A stretch of DNA of 17,166 nucleotides from Bremia lactucae (Eukaryota > Oomycota > Peronosporomycetes > Peronosporales > Peronosporaceae): the NCBI RefSeq assembly GCF_004359215.1, contig NC_090619.1, forward strand, positions 2,899,579-2,916,744, in the 5' to 3' direction. The notes below the pieces were generated by a model, which worked only from the letters and a program-made list of their open reading frames with translations, made no database searches and was not told the DNA's origin. Of this stretch, positions 7,780 through 16,123 are shown in pieces (the stretch's first letter is position 1; every line of letters begins with the position of its first letter). The position numbers and the translations under genes were made by a program.

Positions 7780-8530
7780 GGTTCTCAATCCTTTCGCACA
7801 CATCGCACAAGAAATGATCGTCCTCCAATGAGGGGCTTTAACGGAGCATGCCTCCTTAGGGGCATGCCCTGCACCGTCAAAACAGCATGGACAAAGTCCC
7901 CCCACGAGAGGCAAGGAACCCCTGCCTCTCTAGACAAACGGTGCAGCTTGTAGCGTACACCGACTACGGCCCGACCGGTCACGGAAAGCATCCAGTTCAT
8001 CAAGTCAGGCCTCGCGGCCTATCCTTTACAAATGTTTCCCAAGCTTGGAATAAAGGAGTGACATCCTTTGCTCGCTTACATGTGTACCACCGATGCCGGA
8101 AAAAGGCATCGATGAAGAATCCGTTATTCGGCTCATCCAGGCTAGATCAAGTTCTTAGAGAGCAACCAAGGCTCCTTTTCGGGAGAAAGCCGCAAAACAT
8201 TGCGGTCATCTCCCGTCGGCTCATGTTACTTTAACGCTAACATAAATCTTGGAGTAATCCTTAGGATAATTCAGTCCCTGGTGATGCATACTAGCACCAT
8301 AGTAGCAAGCTTACCGAAGTGACGATACGATCACTTCGCTCCTGGTGATGCTTACTGACATCACCAGAGTTATCGTCGTCTATGGAGTTATCACAAGATG
8401 CCTCCACACCAAAAGGGTCTGACGAAGCGTCAAACAACCTCGTCATCACCTCTTTGGTTGTGACGAGGATGTTTGACACTTAGTCAGACCCTTTTGGTGC
8501 GGATGCATCTTGTGATGACTCCATATTGAA
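7115..8530 (-). pseudogene. Decayed antisense gene in element C, homologue of the antisense ORF in B
   Basis: Segments in successive minus-strand frames read like one broken protein related to the 329-aa frame of element B. From its N-terminal side: an acidic Ser-rich part (about 8480-8300), LSPEKEPWLLSKNLI (8189-8145), 46 open codons with NNGFFIDAFFRHRW (8140-8003), a further open piece (8003-7785), a possible ERIENLKSIYERGKR piece (near 7780-7820), GIDHERSRHR (near 7450), a coiled-coil stretch, and IRNRKKPRTDG (about 7177-7145). Stops and frameshifts break it many times. The block from 8140 to about 7560 has no counterpart in B. Function unknown. It overlaps pol including the chromodomain. 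The alignment of the two motif regions is direct. The continuity of the whole is inference. Confidence 0.55.
8382..8524. repeat. Long hairpin: 69-bp inverted repeat with 5-bp loop
   Basis: Arm 8382-8450 and arm 8456-8524 are reverse complements with about eight mismatches, separated by TCTTT. Both arms read ATGGAGT...CACAAGATGC... inward. It sits in the N-terminal part of the decayed antisense gene and looks like an inverted duplication of that segment. Confidence 0.9.
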
Positions 8531-9355
8531 AACCGTAATTTTAACGGACATGACCTCGGTTTATCCGGAGGCCTTGCCAGTTGCCACCGAGTCGGGCGAT
8601 GACGCCGAAATTTGCCCGGTCACCTACAATAGGAGTGGCAGGTGATCACCTTCAATTGGAGTAGGAGGTGAATTTTTCCCTGCAGTAGAAGCATTAGCGT
8701 ATATTGAAACATTTGCATAACTAACTGCTGCACTGAGCCGTGCAGCTTCCAGCTTTGTTGCCTCACAGGCGATACGCAAACGAAATAAAACCAATAATGC
8801 GATAAAATAGATTTAATAAAAAACAATAATGCAAAATTTACAAAGAAACTCATAATAGTAATTCTCTGCCACTCCACATCAGTCACTATTGTGAAATTGA
8901 GTAAGCGACTTCTAATAGCGTGCGCTTACTCCAGAAAAAGGCTCCTTGGATTACGAGTGACGGCTTTCGAGCTTGCAAAGAATCTTCTTGAAGGCTCGCT
9001 TGGCCACGAACAACTTTTATTTGCTCATATCAACACGAATAATGCTTATGATCGCAGGATTCGTTTGCGCAACATAAAATCATTTGGCAGAAGTTCCCTC
9101 GGATTTCACAAGTATCTGCCCGAGCAGGTATAATAAGCATGTTTCTGTAAGGGCATTGACATGCTCTGCTGGCAGCTACTTTCGCTGAGTAAGCGAAGAG
9201 CTCTTACACTTTGCTTCAATTACTCGTACTTGTCACTTTATTCTTAGGTCATGTGTGGATCAAACTTGTCAGCATGGTTACCAGCGGAGGCTCGACTTCT
9301 AGCTAATATAGAGGGGATTGATCTTGCTGTCTCCTATCGCGGTCTTGGCGTCTTG
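8531..9355. other. No convincing gene; end of element C not found
   Basis: No polypurine tract or LTR for element C can be found here. A plus-strand frame of 80 codons (8891-9133) and a hydrophobic minus-strand frame (8620-8886) have no recognisable domain. An alternative minus-strand frame around 8660-8790 contains an Ala-rich stretch (EATKLEAARLSAAVSYAN) that looks protein-like but lacks a start. Confidence 0.4.
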
Positions 9356-9846
9356 TGTAACGGGGTGTATCGTTACATGAAATTAACACTTAAAGGTTGT
9401 TAATTAATATATTATCTAAAAGGTAGATAATATTTGGAGAATATTACTTTACATGATAATATTCTAAAAGGTAGATAATATTTGGCGAATATTACTTTAC
9501 ATGATACTATTCTATTAGCTTATCCATTGGTAGATATAAACCATTATATCTACTTTCGCCGCGGTCCAGTCAGCGCTGGACGCGCGCAAAGAGAAAGTCA
9601 GATAAGACTTTATGACGTGTTTTGAATTAGTTTATTAATATTTAAGTTAGTATTAAGTAGATAGGCAAGTAGAACTTAATTGTATTAGTACAGTTTTCAT
9701 TTAACCCTCTTTAAGCTATATGCCTTAAAGAGAAGTCTTCCTCTGCACGTACTAGTGTACGTGAAGTGACGTGAGGCACCAATCGCACTGAAGCAGTGCG
9801 AAGTGGACTTGTACTGAAGCAGTACAAGTCGTAGTGCCCCGGTACA
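9356..9846 (+). mobile_element. 5' LTR of element E (B/D/E family)
   Basis: 491 bp from TGTAACGGGG to CCCCGGTACA. The last six bases carry one change from GTTACA. It matches the B LTR at both ends and in the 3' third. It is longer because a 48-bp segment is tandemly duplicated (9415-9510). Hairpins with loop GAAGC at 9784-9800 and 9808-9828 are perfect. Followed by a primer site and gag, so this is a 5' LTR. The 5 bp before it are TCTTG. No 3' LTR exists in the window. Confidence 0.88.
9415..9510 (+). repeat. 48-bp tandem duplication inside LTR E
   Basis: Units 9415-9462 and 9463-9510 start TCTAAAAGGTAGATAATATT and differ at two positions. B-type LTRs have one copy. It lies in the promoter-proximal half of the LTR and could duplicate regulatory sites. 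Confidence 0.9.
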
Positions 9847-9848
9847 CC

Positions 9849-9867
9849 TGGTAGCACTTTGTAGTCC
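9849..9867 (+). promoter_or_regulatory. Primer-binding site of element E
   Basis: TGGTAGCACTTTGTAGTCC begins two bases after the LTR end. The first 11 bases equal those of elements A and F, so both families probably use the same tRNA primer. Confidence 0.75.
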
Positions 9868-9889
9868 GTCCAAGGACCCCATTTCCCAC

Positions 9890-10880
9890 ATGGACATGTT
9901 AGATGATAGTGGAAATACGCATCACGTTTCGCGTGAAAGCTACTCCAATCTAAGTGACATTAAAAGGAGTGCGGTCGAACAATTGAGTTCGACCGTGGGA
10001 AACAATGCCATCTTGGCCATGCTGTCCGGTTTGGACAGAGATGCATTCCATTCAACCATCGCCAAGTTCATACAACGTGAACTTGACGAGATGAAGGAAA
10101 AAGTAGCCTTGCTGAATCAGCAAGGCTCTTAACAGGCAGAACTGTTGAGGTTACAACAGGTACAGACCCCTGTACCTAGGATGACGCACACGCGTCGTCC
10201 TGAAACCTTAAAGATTGACATCTTTAATTATAGGGGGGTCGAAGAAGACTCCCTCTTAAAATGGTTTGTCGAGTTGGACGATGTCATAAGGGCTCGACAC
10301 ATCGTCGACGAACAATTGCAAGTCGCATGCGCTCAGTTTAATTTGGCAGGTCGTGCAAAAACTTGGGCTCTAGGCCTTAAGTTGTGTGACCCATATGTCT
10401 TTGGGTCGCTGTAGAATTTTAAAACCCAGCTCAAACAGATGTTTGAACCACCAAGGGCTGAGTTCAGACCTCGATCAGGGCTTCTGGAACTCAAGCAAGG
10501 CAAGCGTGATGTTCACGCTTATGCCCAGCATATACGACTCTTAGCGAGTTGTATTACAAATAACCCAGATCATGAACACACGTTGATTACGGTGTTCATG
10601 CAAGGTCTTACGTATGGTCCGTGAAGACCCACCTGTTCCGCTTGGAACTGGATTCGCTTGAAGAAGCAATATCTGTGCGAATCAGGAGGACTTTAGCTTG
10701 AGACAGGCTCAAGCTAGTTCGTCATCGTATCGTCCTCCAAGACGACACGAGCTTGGAGGTCCAGAACCCATGCACCTCGCTTATGTCGAAAGCGAGAAAC
10801 CTCGCTTTTCGAACAACAAGTGATTGCGGAAATGGAATCGATGTCAACAGTTACGACACTATGCTCATGAGTGTAGTGCT
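9890..10880 (+). pseudogene. gag: Gag of element E, several stops and frameshifts
   Basis: An ATG at 9890 opens a gag frame with a coiled-coil N-terminus. The same frame is broken by TAA (10130-10132), TAG (10412-10414) and TGA (10622-10624), each fitting a point change or small indel. Between them lie a capsid-like region with ETLKIDIFNYRG, LLKWFVELDDVI and AQFNLAGRAKTWAL, then MFEPPRAEFRPRS and LELKQGKRDVHAYAQHIR, the usual retrotransposon-gag order. After a one-base shift follow THLFRLELDSLEEAI and, after a second shift, a GGPEPM segment. The nucleocapsid knuckle (10833-10874) reads WNRCQQLRHYAHEC: spacing is kept, but the first Cys is Trp. Clearly dead. Confidence 0.85.
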
Positions 10881-11099
10881 CCACGCCCAGTACCGAGAGG
10901 TACAGAACGTATTTATGGACCGAATGCTAAAAAGGGCAACAGTCGCGGGTCCGACGTTGTTGCGTAATCGCAACAGCGAGGCGGACAGCCAAAAACGGTC
11001 GGGGTCAGTAGGGGCGCAACGCCCTACTGATCCAGCAACCTCAAGAGAATTTGCAAATCTCTTGACTAAAGTTGCCCCATACACACAATCATAATGTGT

Positions 11100-11520
11100 C
11101 TCTGCACCTGGTGATGAGGTAGGCCTCATCACCTTGAAATTATAAAGTGACAATGATTTGTCACTTAGAGCCTTAGTGGACTGTGGAGCGTCGAATAACT
11201 TAATTCGTCGCCAGTCGCTAGAAGGTCGTAGGATCAAATATGTTTTAGCGCGACATCCCTCCAACGAGGATGACGGTGCGTCTAGCGACAGGCGCATCGA
11301 TAACAGAAATGAAACGCGTAGTGAAAATTTCACTACACGTTAAGAGATTTACAGTACAATGATAATTCCATCGTACTGGATTTCGATGACAAATTTGATG
11401 TCATCCTAGGTCTACCTTGGCTCAGAAAATATGCGCCAAGGACCAGCTGGCAGCATCGATCTGTAAAGATGCCTGCCACTTGTTCATCAGATGGCCATCT
11501 GATGAACGTCTTGGAGCGTC
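11100..11520 (+). pseudogene. pol: Aspartic protease region of element E
   Basis: Contains the retropepsin active-site stretch LRALVDCGASNNLI with Asp-Cys-Gly-Ala in place of the more usual D(T/S)GA. After one frameshift near 11258 comes RMTVRLATGAS. After another near 11360 comes VLDFDDKFDVILGLPWLRKY (11371-11430), the typical second half of the protease, then a segment with a tryptophan and SVKMPA. The sequence is recognisable up to 11520 and stops at the single N, where the antisense of the neighbouring host gene begins. RT and everything after it are missing. Confidence 0.8.
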
Positions 11521-13584
11521 NGTGTCACTACGACGCGAGCTTGGCACGTAGCTATGACGAAGTTCAACGCGCGGGTCGCGATTGCGAGGATCACTATGAC
11601 GCAAAGACGCAGAGCTTTGACGAAGATACGTCCCCATTTCACTCGGACGTAGCTGTGCCAAGTCACTCGAGCGCACCGTAGAGGCGCCACTACCATACGA
11701 GCCATTTTCTGTGAACGATCCGTGCGAGTTCCGCGCAGCTGCCGCGCCGTAAGCTTGAAAGAACTTTTGCATCTCGAAACTCATGCGGCCATCCGTGCCC
11801 GCACTCGAGCGCGGCGTTGTCGATGGCGGAAGTGTGTGGCCCACACCACTTTGGTAAAATTTGTCCATATCACCAAGGTCAATCACCGAGCGAACACTCG
11901 AGGCATTCGTGGTCTGTGAGGCATAGGAAAAGTTCGAAGCACAGGAACGGGGCGACGACAAACCGCCAGAAGACGCATAGCTGTTGGAGCGGCGACGCAC
12001 TGGATTTGATGAGCGGTGGGACGAGCTTAGCAGGTTTTCAGGTGGGACGTCAGATGCCACGTCCGCCGTTTCGCCGTTGACGCCTGTTAACGATGCCGCG
12101 AGGTTATTGCTGCTACGTCGAGACAGATCGAGATGGTCCATTTGACGTGAAGAAGACATGGACGATCGTGGCAGGTAGTCGACGTACGCAGCCAATTGGT
12201 CTTCTTCGTCTTCTTCCGTGAAAGACCCCTGCGCCTCACGACGGCCAACTAAAGAGCTCGCATCTGCCTCAATGAAGTCAAAATACTGCGTTTTTTGGAT
12301 CCAACCTTCTGGAATCGCCTCTAAACCGTCCTGCGCAGCAAAACAAGCACCAATAAACATGGCACGTCGACACGTCCGTCCCCCTCCAATAATATTTTCA
12401 CGCACAGCTGTGGGGTAATCATTAAGCACAAACAGTGGCTGCAATACGGCGTGGAAACCTCCAGGTAATGAACCGCGATTACCAAACTTTTGAATCGCTT
12501 CGTAACTCGGCAGCTGTGACTTTGTAAAGGCTTTAAAAATGACCTTGCGCTGCTTGACACTCAATCGCTCGGTTCGAATACTCATGCGCATGGCCTGTAG
12601 CACTGACGCTCCAAGAATCACTTGCTCCAGAACGAATGCAGCAACCAGAGCGGCATCACGTACACGAGTCCCAACGTAAAAAACTTTTACAAGTTCGTCG
12701 ACTTTTGTAAATAGCTGATTCGTACCAGCATAGAGGGCTACGACAATGGGAATGAGCGACAGCACGTCGATGGAACGGCATTTAACAGCGCAGTGCGGCC
12801 AGCCTTTGCCAGAGTGAACGCGTTTAATGAAAGATCGAGACGATGCGCTGAGCAACCGATGGTCGTTCTTAAAGCCCCAGTACGCGTCTTTAGCTAACTG
12901 GGATCCGTGAATGTGTCCTCTTCTTGAAATGCACTGTAGTAAAATGCGTGCTTCAAAGCCCGTGGACGATTCCATTCTCGTGCGGGAACCTTTCTTGTCA
13001 TTTCCATGAGCTGTGTCGTACAGACCGCAGAACGCCGGGTCGAAATCCAGACGCAACAGATTAGGAATGGTTTTCTCGGGATGAGAGACGCCATTGAGCG
13101 ACGTGGAGGCCGCGTCGGCCACGAAGCCACCGATTAAAGCCGCTAGTGCGCGTCGTCGGGCGGCAGCACTGAGCGGCAAGTCTAGCGTTGCGCATGGCAG
13201 TGGACGCTCGACTGCCTGCACAAATTCGGGGGTCGTGGCTGTAAAGCGGTAAAACCGCTTCTTGTTGTACTCGAACTTGGTCTCTTTCTCGACTTTTTCA
13301 ATGTAATGATGAGACATCAAACCTTGGCCTTTCCGTACCGCCTCAGCTACACTCTTGGCCTCCATTTGCTCAAGCATCCAATCCACTGCTTCCATGCCCG
13401 TAAAGCAGTCTCGGTAGCGCTTAAATAGATGACGTCGACGGTCTCCCGTGGCCACGTTCTGCTTCATACGCGCAGCTAGACGTAGTAACGCCTCCTCTTG
13501 CTCCTGTTCCTGGTCACCGTTCACAGCTGAGGACTCGGGGACACGCTCCACAGCCGTGGGCATAGTAAATTGCATGGCTGGCAT
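11422..13584 (-). CDS. DEP-domain / ADP-ribosylglycohydrolase-like protein, native 3' end replaced by retroelement sequence
   Basis: Intronless frame of 720 codons from ATG 13584; ATGs at 13575 and 13563 are alternatives, and the one at 13563 has A at -3. Residues 35-117 form a DEP domain (FKRYRDCFTGMEAVDWMLE, YNKKRFYRF), a membrane- or partner-docking module of signalling proteins. Residues 135-445 resemble the ADP-ribosylglycohydrolase/crystallin-J1 fold (ALAALIGGFVADAA, GNRGSLPGGFHA, FIGACFAAQDGLEAIP). The metal-binding Asp motifs expected from that family (TDD near the N-terminus, GGDxD near the C-terminus) read STGF (207-210) and GGGRTC (400-405), so it is probably not catalytic. Residues 447-688 are a Ser/Arg-rich tail with many RRS/RHS sites. 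The last 32 residues (after the N at 11521) are antisense retroelement sequence, so the true C-terminus is lost or misassembled. Confidence 0.85.
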   Translation of the reverse strand: MPAMQFTMPTAVERVPESSAVNGDQEQEQEEALLRLAARMKQNVATGDRRRHLFKRYRDCFTGMEAVDWMLEQMEAKSVAEAVRKGQGLMSHHYIEKVEKETKFEYNKKRFYRFTATTPEFVQAVERPLPCATLDLPLSAAARRRALAALIGGFVADAASTSLNGVSHPEKTIPNLLRLDFDPAFCGLYDTAHGNDKKGSRTRMESSTGFEARILLQCISRRGHIHGSQLAKDAYWGFKNDHRLLSASSRSFIKRVHSGKGWPHCAVKCRSIDVLSLIPIVVALYAGTNQLFTKVDELVKVFYVGTRVRDAALVAAFVLEQVILGASVLQAMRMSIRTERLSVKQRKVIFKAFTKSQLPSYEAIQKFGNRGSLPGGFHAVLQPLFVLNDYPTAVRENIIGGGRTCRRAMFIGACFAAQDGLEAIPEGWIQKTQYFDFIEADASSLVGRREAQGSFTEEDEEDQLAAYVDYLPRSSMSSSRQMDHLDLSRRSSNNLAASLTGVNGETADVASDVPPENLLSSSHRSSNPVRRRSNSYASSGGLSSPRSCASNFSYASQTTNASSVRSVIDLGDMDKFYQSGVGHTLPPSTTPRSSAGTDGRMSFEMQKFFQAYGAAAARNSHGSFTENGSYGSGASTVRSSDLAQLRPSEMGTYLRQSSASLRHSDPRNRDPRVELRHSYVPSSRRSDXDAPRRSSDGHLMNKWQASLQIDAASWSLAHIF
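11482..11507. repeat. 26-bp perfect palindrome near the chimeric junction
   Basis: Centre ATGGCCAT at 11491-11498, arms reading CATCAG and CTGATG outward, perfect over 26 bp. It makes SSDGHLMN appear in frame on both strands. It lies 14 bp from the N at 11521. Confidence 0.9.
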
Positions 13585-13645
13585 GTATACGCTTGATCTG
13601 GACACTAGAAGAGAGATATGGGATCGACTGCGTGTTTCCGGACAA

Positions 13646-13660
13646 GAAGTGGAAATGCCC
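13646..13660 (-). promoter_or_regulatory. Initiator-like motif upstream of the DEP gene
   Basis: On the minus strand GGGCATTTCCACTTC lies about 62 bp before the ATG at 13584. It resembles an oomycete initiator (CATTTCCAxTT) with one off-consensus base at the start. Confidence 0.3.
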
Positions 13661-13751
13661 AGCCTTAAAAGGAAGCGACGCAACAGCTGCTATGGCCTTT
13701 GTGCAGGCAGTACCGGGGTATATGAGGAACGAGGCCAGCTGTCAAATTGCG

Positions 13752-13759
13752 TGACGTCA
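13752..13759. promoter_or_regulatory. TGACGTCA palindrome (bZIP/CRE-type site)
   Basis: A perfect 8-bp CRE-type palindrome about 170 bp upstream of the DEP gene start and 44 bp from the small plus-strand frame at 13803. This is a binding site for bZIP factors in many eukaryotes. Use here is unproven. Confidence 0.35.
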
Positions 13760-13802
13760 AGTCGTGATACGTACATATAAGTTTTAGTATGGGGCAAAGA
13801 AC

Positions 13803-13958
13803 ATGTACAAACGCTATAGATCGTCTGCGCGTCAGGAACAACGCGTAACTTGCCTTAACTACGTGGACTGGCTACTTGAAGACTTTCAAAGCATAGAAAA
13901 GCCAGCTATACCGATAATTTCAGTATTAGCCATCGGTAGGGCTGTGAATGCGGTATAA
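13803..13958 (+). CDS. Small hypothetical ORF, 51 aa
   Basis: ATG at 13803 to TAA at 13956-13958, divergent from the DEP gene. It starts MYKRYRSSARQEQR and contains NYVDWLLEDF. No domain is recognised and no signal peptide is seen. Its divergent position next to a CRE-type site gives mild support. Chance is at least as likely. Confidence 0.2.
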   Translation: MYKRYRSSARQEQRVTCLNYVDWLLEDFQSIEKPAIPIISVLAIGRAVNAV

Positions 13959-15485
13959 AGTTCTACAATAAAACAATAAGGTAGCGAGGGTAGGATTGAC
14001 AACGCGTCCTTGAAGAAAAGATTCTTTTCGCCAGGAGGCTCATATCAAAGGAAGACGAGCCTGCGTGGCGTCAATGCTGCGAAACAGTAATGCTAGACAC
14101 CTAGTACGTGTAATGGCAGTTACTTACACGTGTGGTTCGGCTTACGCTGCGCGGCCGCATCGAGCCAGAAACAAAAATGATGCTGCACGACATTTCTATA
14201 CTTTCTGGCATGAAGTGACAGAGATTTACCCCCCCCCATCCCTCGATATAAGCAACTGGTCGAGTTTGCTCTCGCCGTGCTGTCTTAGTATGGATACGGT
14301 GAAGGGTATGACTGTAGGCGACACACTCATTTCCAGCAATCTTAAGCCTATCGATCAAGTGGTCCTATTACGGATCGTGAAAACCTGCTGGTAAGCCTTA
14401 TCTATGAAGTCCAGAAACTAGTGGGACTCTACGACGTCTTACTCTACATTATTACGTTTGTTTCTCTCTTCCGCCTCATCCATATTTATCTTCTTGCACC
14501 GTCGGTATTATAGAAGAGTCTTGTACGCTAGTAGTATACACTAGCGCAAGTTTTGGTGTTGAGCAAGCTAGAAAATTGTCGATAAAAGCTTAAGACAGGA
14601 TAATTGCGTGAAATAAAGCATAATTTTGCATTGATAAGCTATATTGCCGAACCGACTCGACGAGGTACTTATGCCCATCGTTATGGAGCTACCTGATTTG
14701 CATCCTGTATCGCCGAGACTTAGCTTTTATATCGAAATTTTTTCATGGTTTCGGTGGATATTAGCTAGACAGGTCCTTTTAAGTGTGTGAAACGGCTTTG
14801 CACTGCTAACATCAGATATAAGAATAAAAAAATTGAAATCGGCAATAAAGCACTTTAAGAATTACATACATTTTCGGTCAGCAGGAGTGTCGTTGAACAC
14901 ATGCAGTATTGTTGTGGCCAAAACAGGGGCGCCCTCAACAAATTTAAAAATTCATTTGCATCCATCTTACACACGACAACTCAAATGACGCTTCGCCAAT
15001 AAAAGTATGCTACACATGTTTAATTGACAGATAATTTTAAGCAACATTTTGTGCGTATTATAGGTAGGCTGCCCTTAGCCATTTAGAAGTGCCTGACGGA
15101 GACGGTATATCTTTCCGACTGCGAAACTTCCCGATTAAAATAACAAGTAACTATGCACTGAATGAAAAATGTCTCAGGCACCCTATATAACCCAAACGCA
15201 GGTGATCACTACTAGCATCATAACACATTTCTACATTGCCAACTAAATGTCTTTTTCGTCACAAAGCACTGTATAGTGGAAACCCTTTAACGGAATGCTA
15301 CACTTTAAAAATGAGCATAATATTTTCAGAAATGCCTGATTAAAGTGCAAGATATTGTGCTCGGCTCTTGCGACGAATAGATGCAGGATTTATTAGCAGG
15401 CAAGACTTGTATTGCAACCTATTTCCGTGCTCCGTGCGCGCAGGCCGATAGTAACTGTTCATGAATAGATACAAATGATCCTTAT
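13959..15485. other. Intergenic region, no convincing gene
   Basis: About 1.5 kb, AT-rich. A 109-codon plus-strand frame (14065-14394, ATG at 14074) has no domain and crosses a run of nine C (14229-14237). A 7-bp hairpin lies around 14527-14547. Nothing else stands out. Confidence 0.45.
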
Positions 15486-15514
15486 TCTAGGCGGGCACGT
15501 CGTAATGCAGCCAC
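15486..15514 (-). repeat. Inverted remnant of an A/F-type LTR end
   Basis: TAGGCGGGCACGTCGTAATG and the following seven bases (15488-15514) match the reverse complement of the LTR F 3' end at 26 of 27 positions. It is therefore the terminal piece of an older LTR in minus orientation, directly abutted by the start of LTR F. Confidence 0.8.
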
Positions 15515-16067
15515 TGTAACGGGCTAGAGTTGCCCTAATGTTACACAGTCCCCATTAAGTACATTTGGTACTTAAGGGGATGGTCAATTACTAAATAATA
15601 GTAATTAGACCCAACACTCGGGTGTGGTGCACATTTGTGACCAACCCTTGTGGATGTGATGCACATGGGTGCATTCACATTAGGAGGGATGACGCCCAGC
15701 GTCATCCATGATGACGGCTAGCGTCATCAGTTACGCGAGGTATCTATAAAGATACGCTCGCAATACATATTAAATGATATCTATAGAGATATCATTTTAA
15801 TTGGTAAAAATAGGTATTTGTATTTAATTCTATTAAATATAAATCAGTCTGAAATTTACTACCTACTTGGTAAGTGCGCACGAGGAGACGGATTACCGCT
15901 CCCGTGACGTCACTTCACCAGAGTTCTTAGTGTGTTGGGTGAGGTCGCTTGCGCGCCCACCACAACTACCTCACTGCACGCAAGAGAAGCAGGTGCAAAC
16001 CGCTTCCTCGCTGTGCTAGGGTGTGTGCTAAGTAGAGCGTGGCCGCATTACGACGTGCCCGCCTACA
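15515..16067 (+). mobile_element. 5' LTR of element F (A/F family)
   Basis: 553 bp from TGTAACGGGC to CCTACA, followed by a 2-bp spacer, primer site and gag. It contains two palindromes with paired TGACG half-sites (15688-15706 and 15710-15728), an AT-rich near-palindrome around GATATCTATAGAGATATC, and a TATA candidate (TATAAA, 15838-15843). It is the inverted counterpart of LTR A at 1392-1946. The element continues beyond the window. Confidence 0.9.
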
Positions 16068-16069
16068 CT

Positions 16070-16087
16070 TGGTAGCACTTGAAATCC
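16070..16087 (+). promoter_or_regulatory. Primer-binding site of element F
   Basis: TGGTAGCACTTGAAATCC, two bases after the LTR, identical to that of element A. It marks the preceding LTR as a 5' LTR. Confidence 0.78.
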
Positions 16088-16123
16088 TTCCCACGACCCG
16101 CATCTCTGCGTGTGTACGTGAGG

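Noticed and set aside
7488..7914. Minus-strand frames over the chromodomain taken as a complete gene
   Set aside because: Parts may belong to the decayed antisense gene, but stops prevent calling an intact gene.
9697..9897. Minus-strand frame across the end of LTR E, similar to 4316-4501
   Set aside because: The two frames resemble each other only because the LTRs are repeats.
11469..12418. Plus-strand frames opposite the DEP gene
   Set aside because: Shadows of the Ser/Arg-rich coding strand. Only the part up to 11520 belongs to the protease of element E.
14065..14394. 109-codon plus-strand frame
   Set aside because: No ATG at the first codon, no domain, crosses a C9 run; composition like the surrounding intergenic DNA.
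14527..14547. Short hairpin as a terminator or ncRNA
   Set aside because: A 7-bp stem alone is expected by chance in 1.5 kb of AT-rich DNA.
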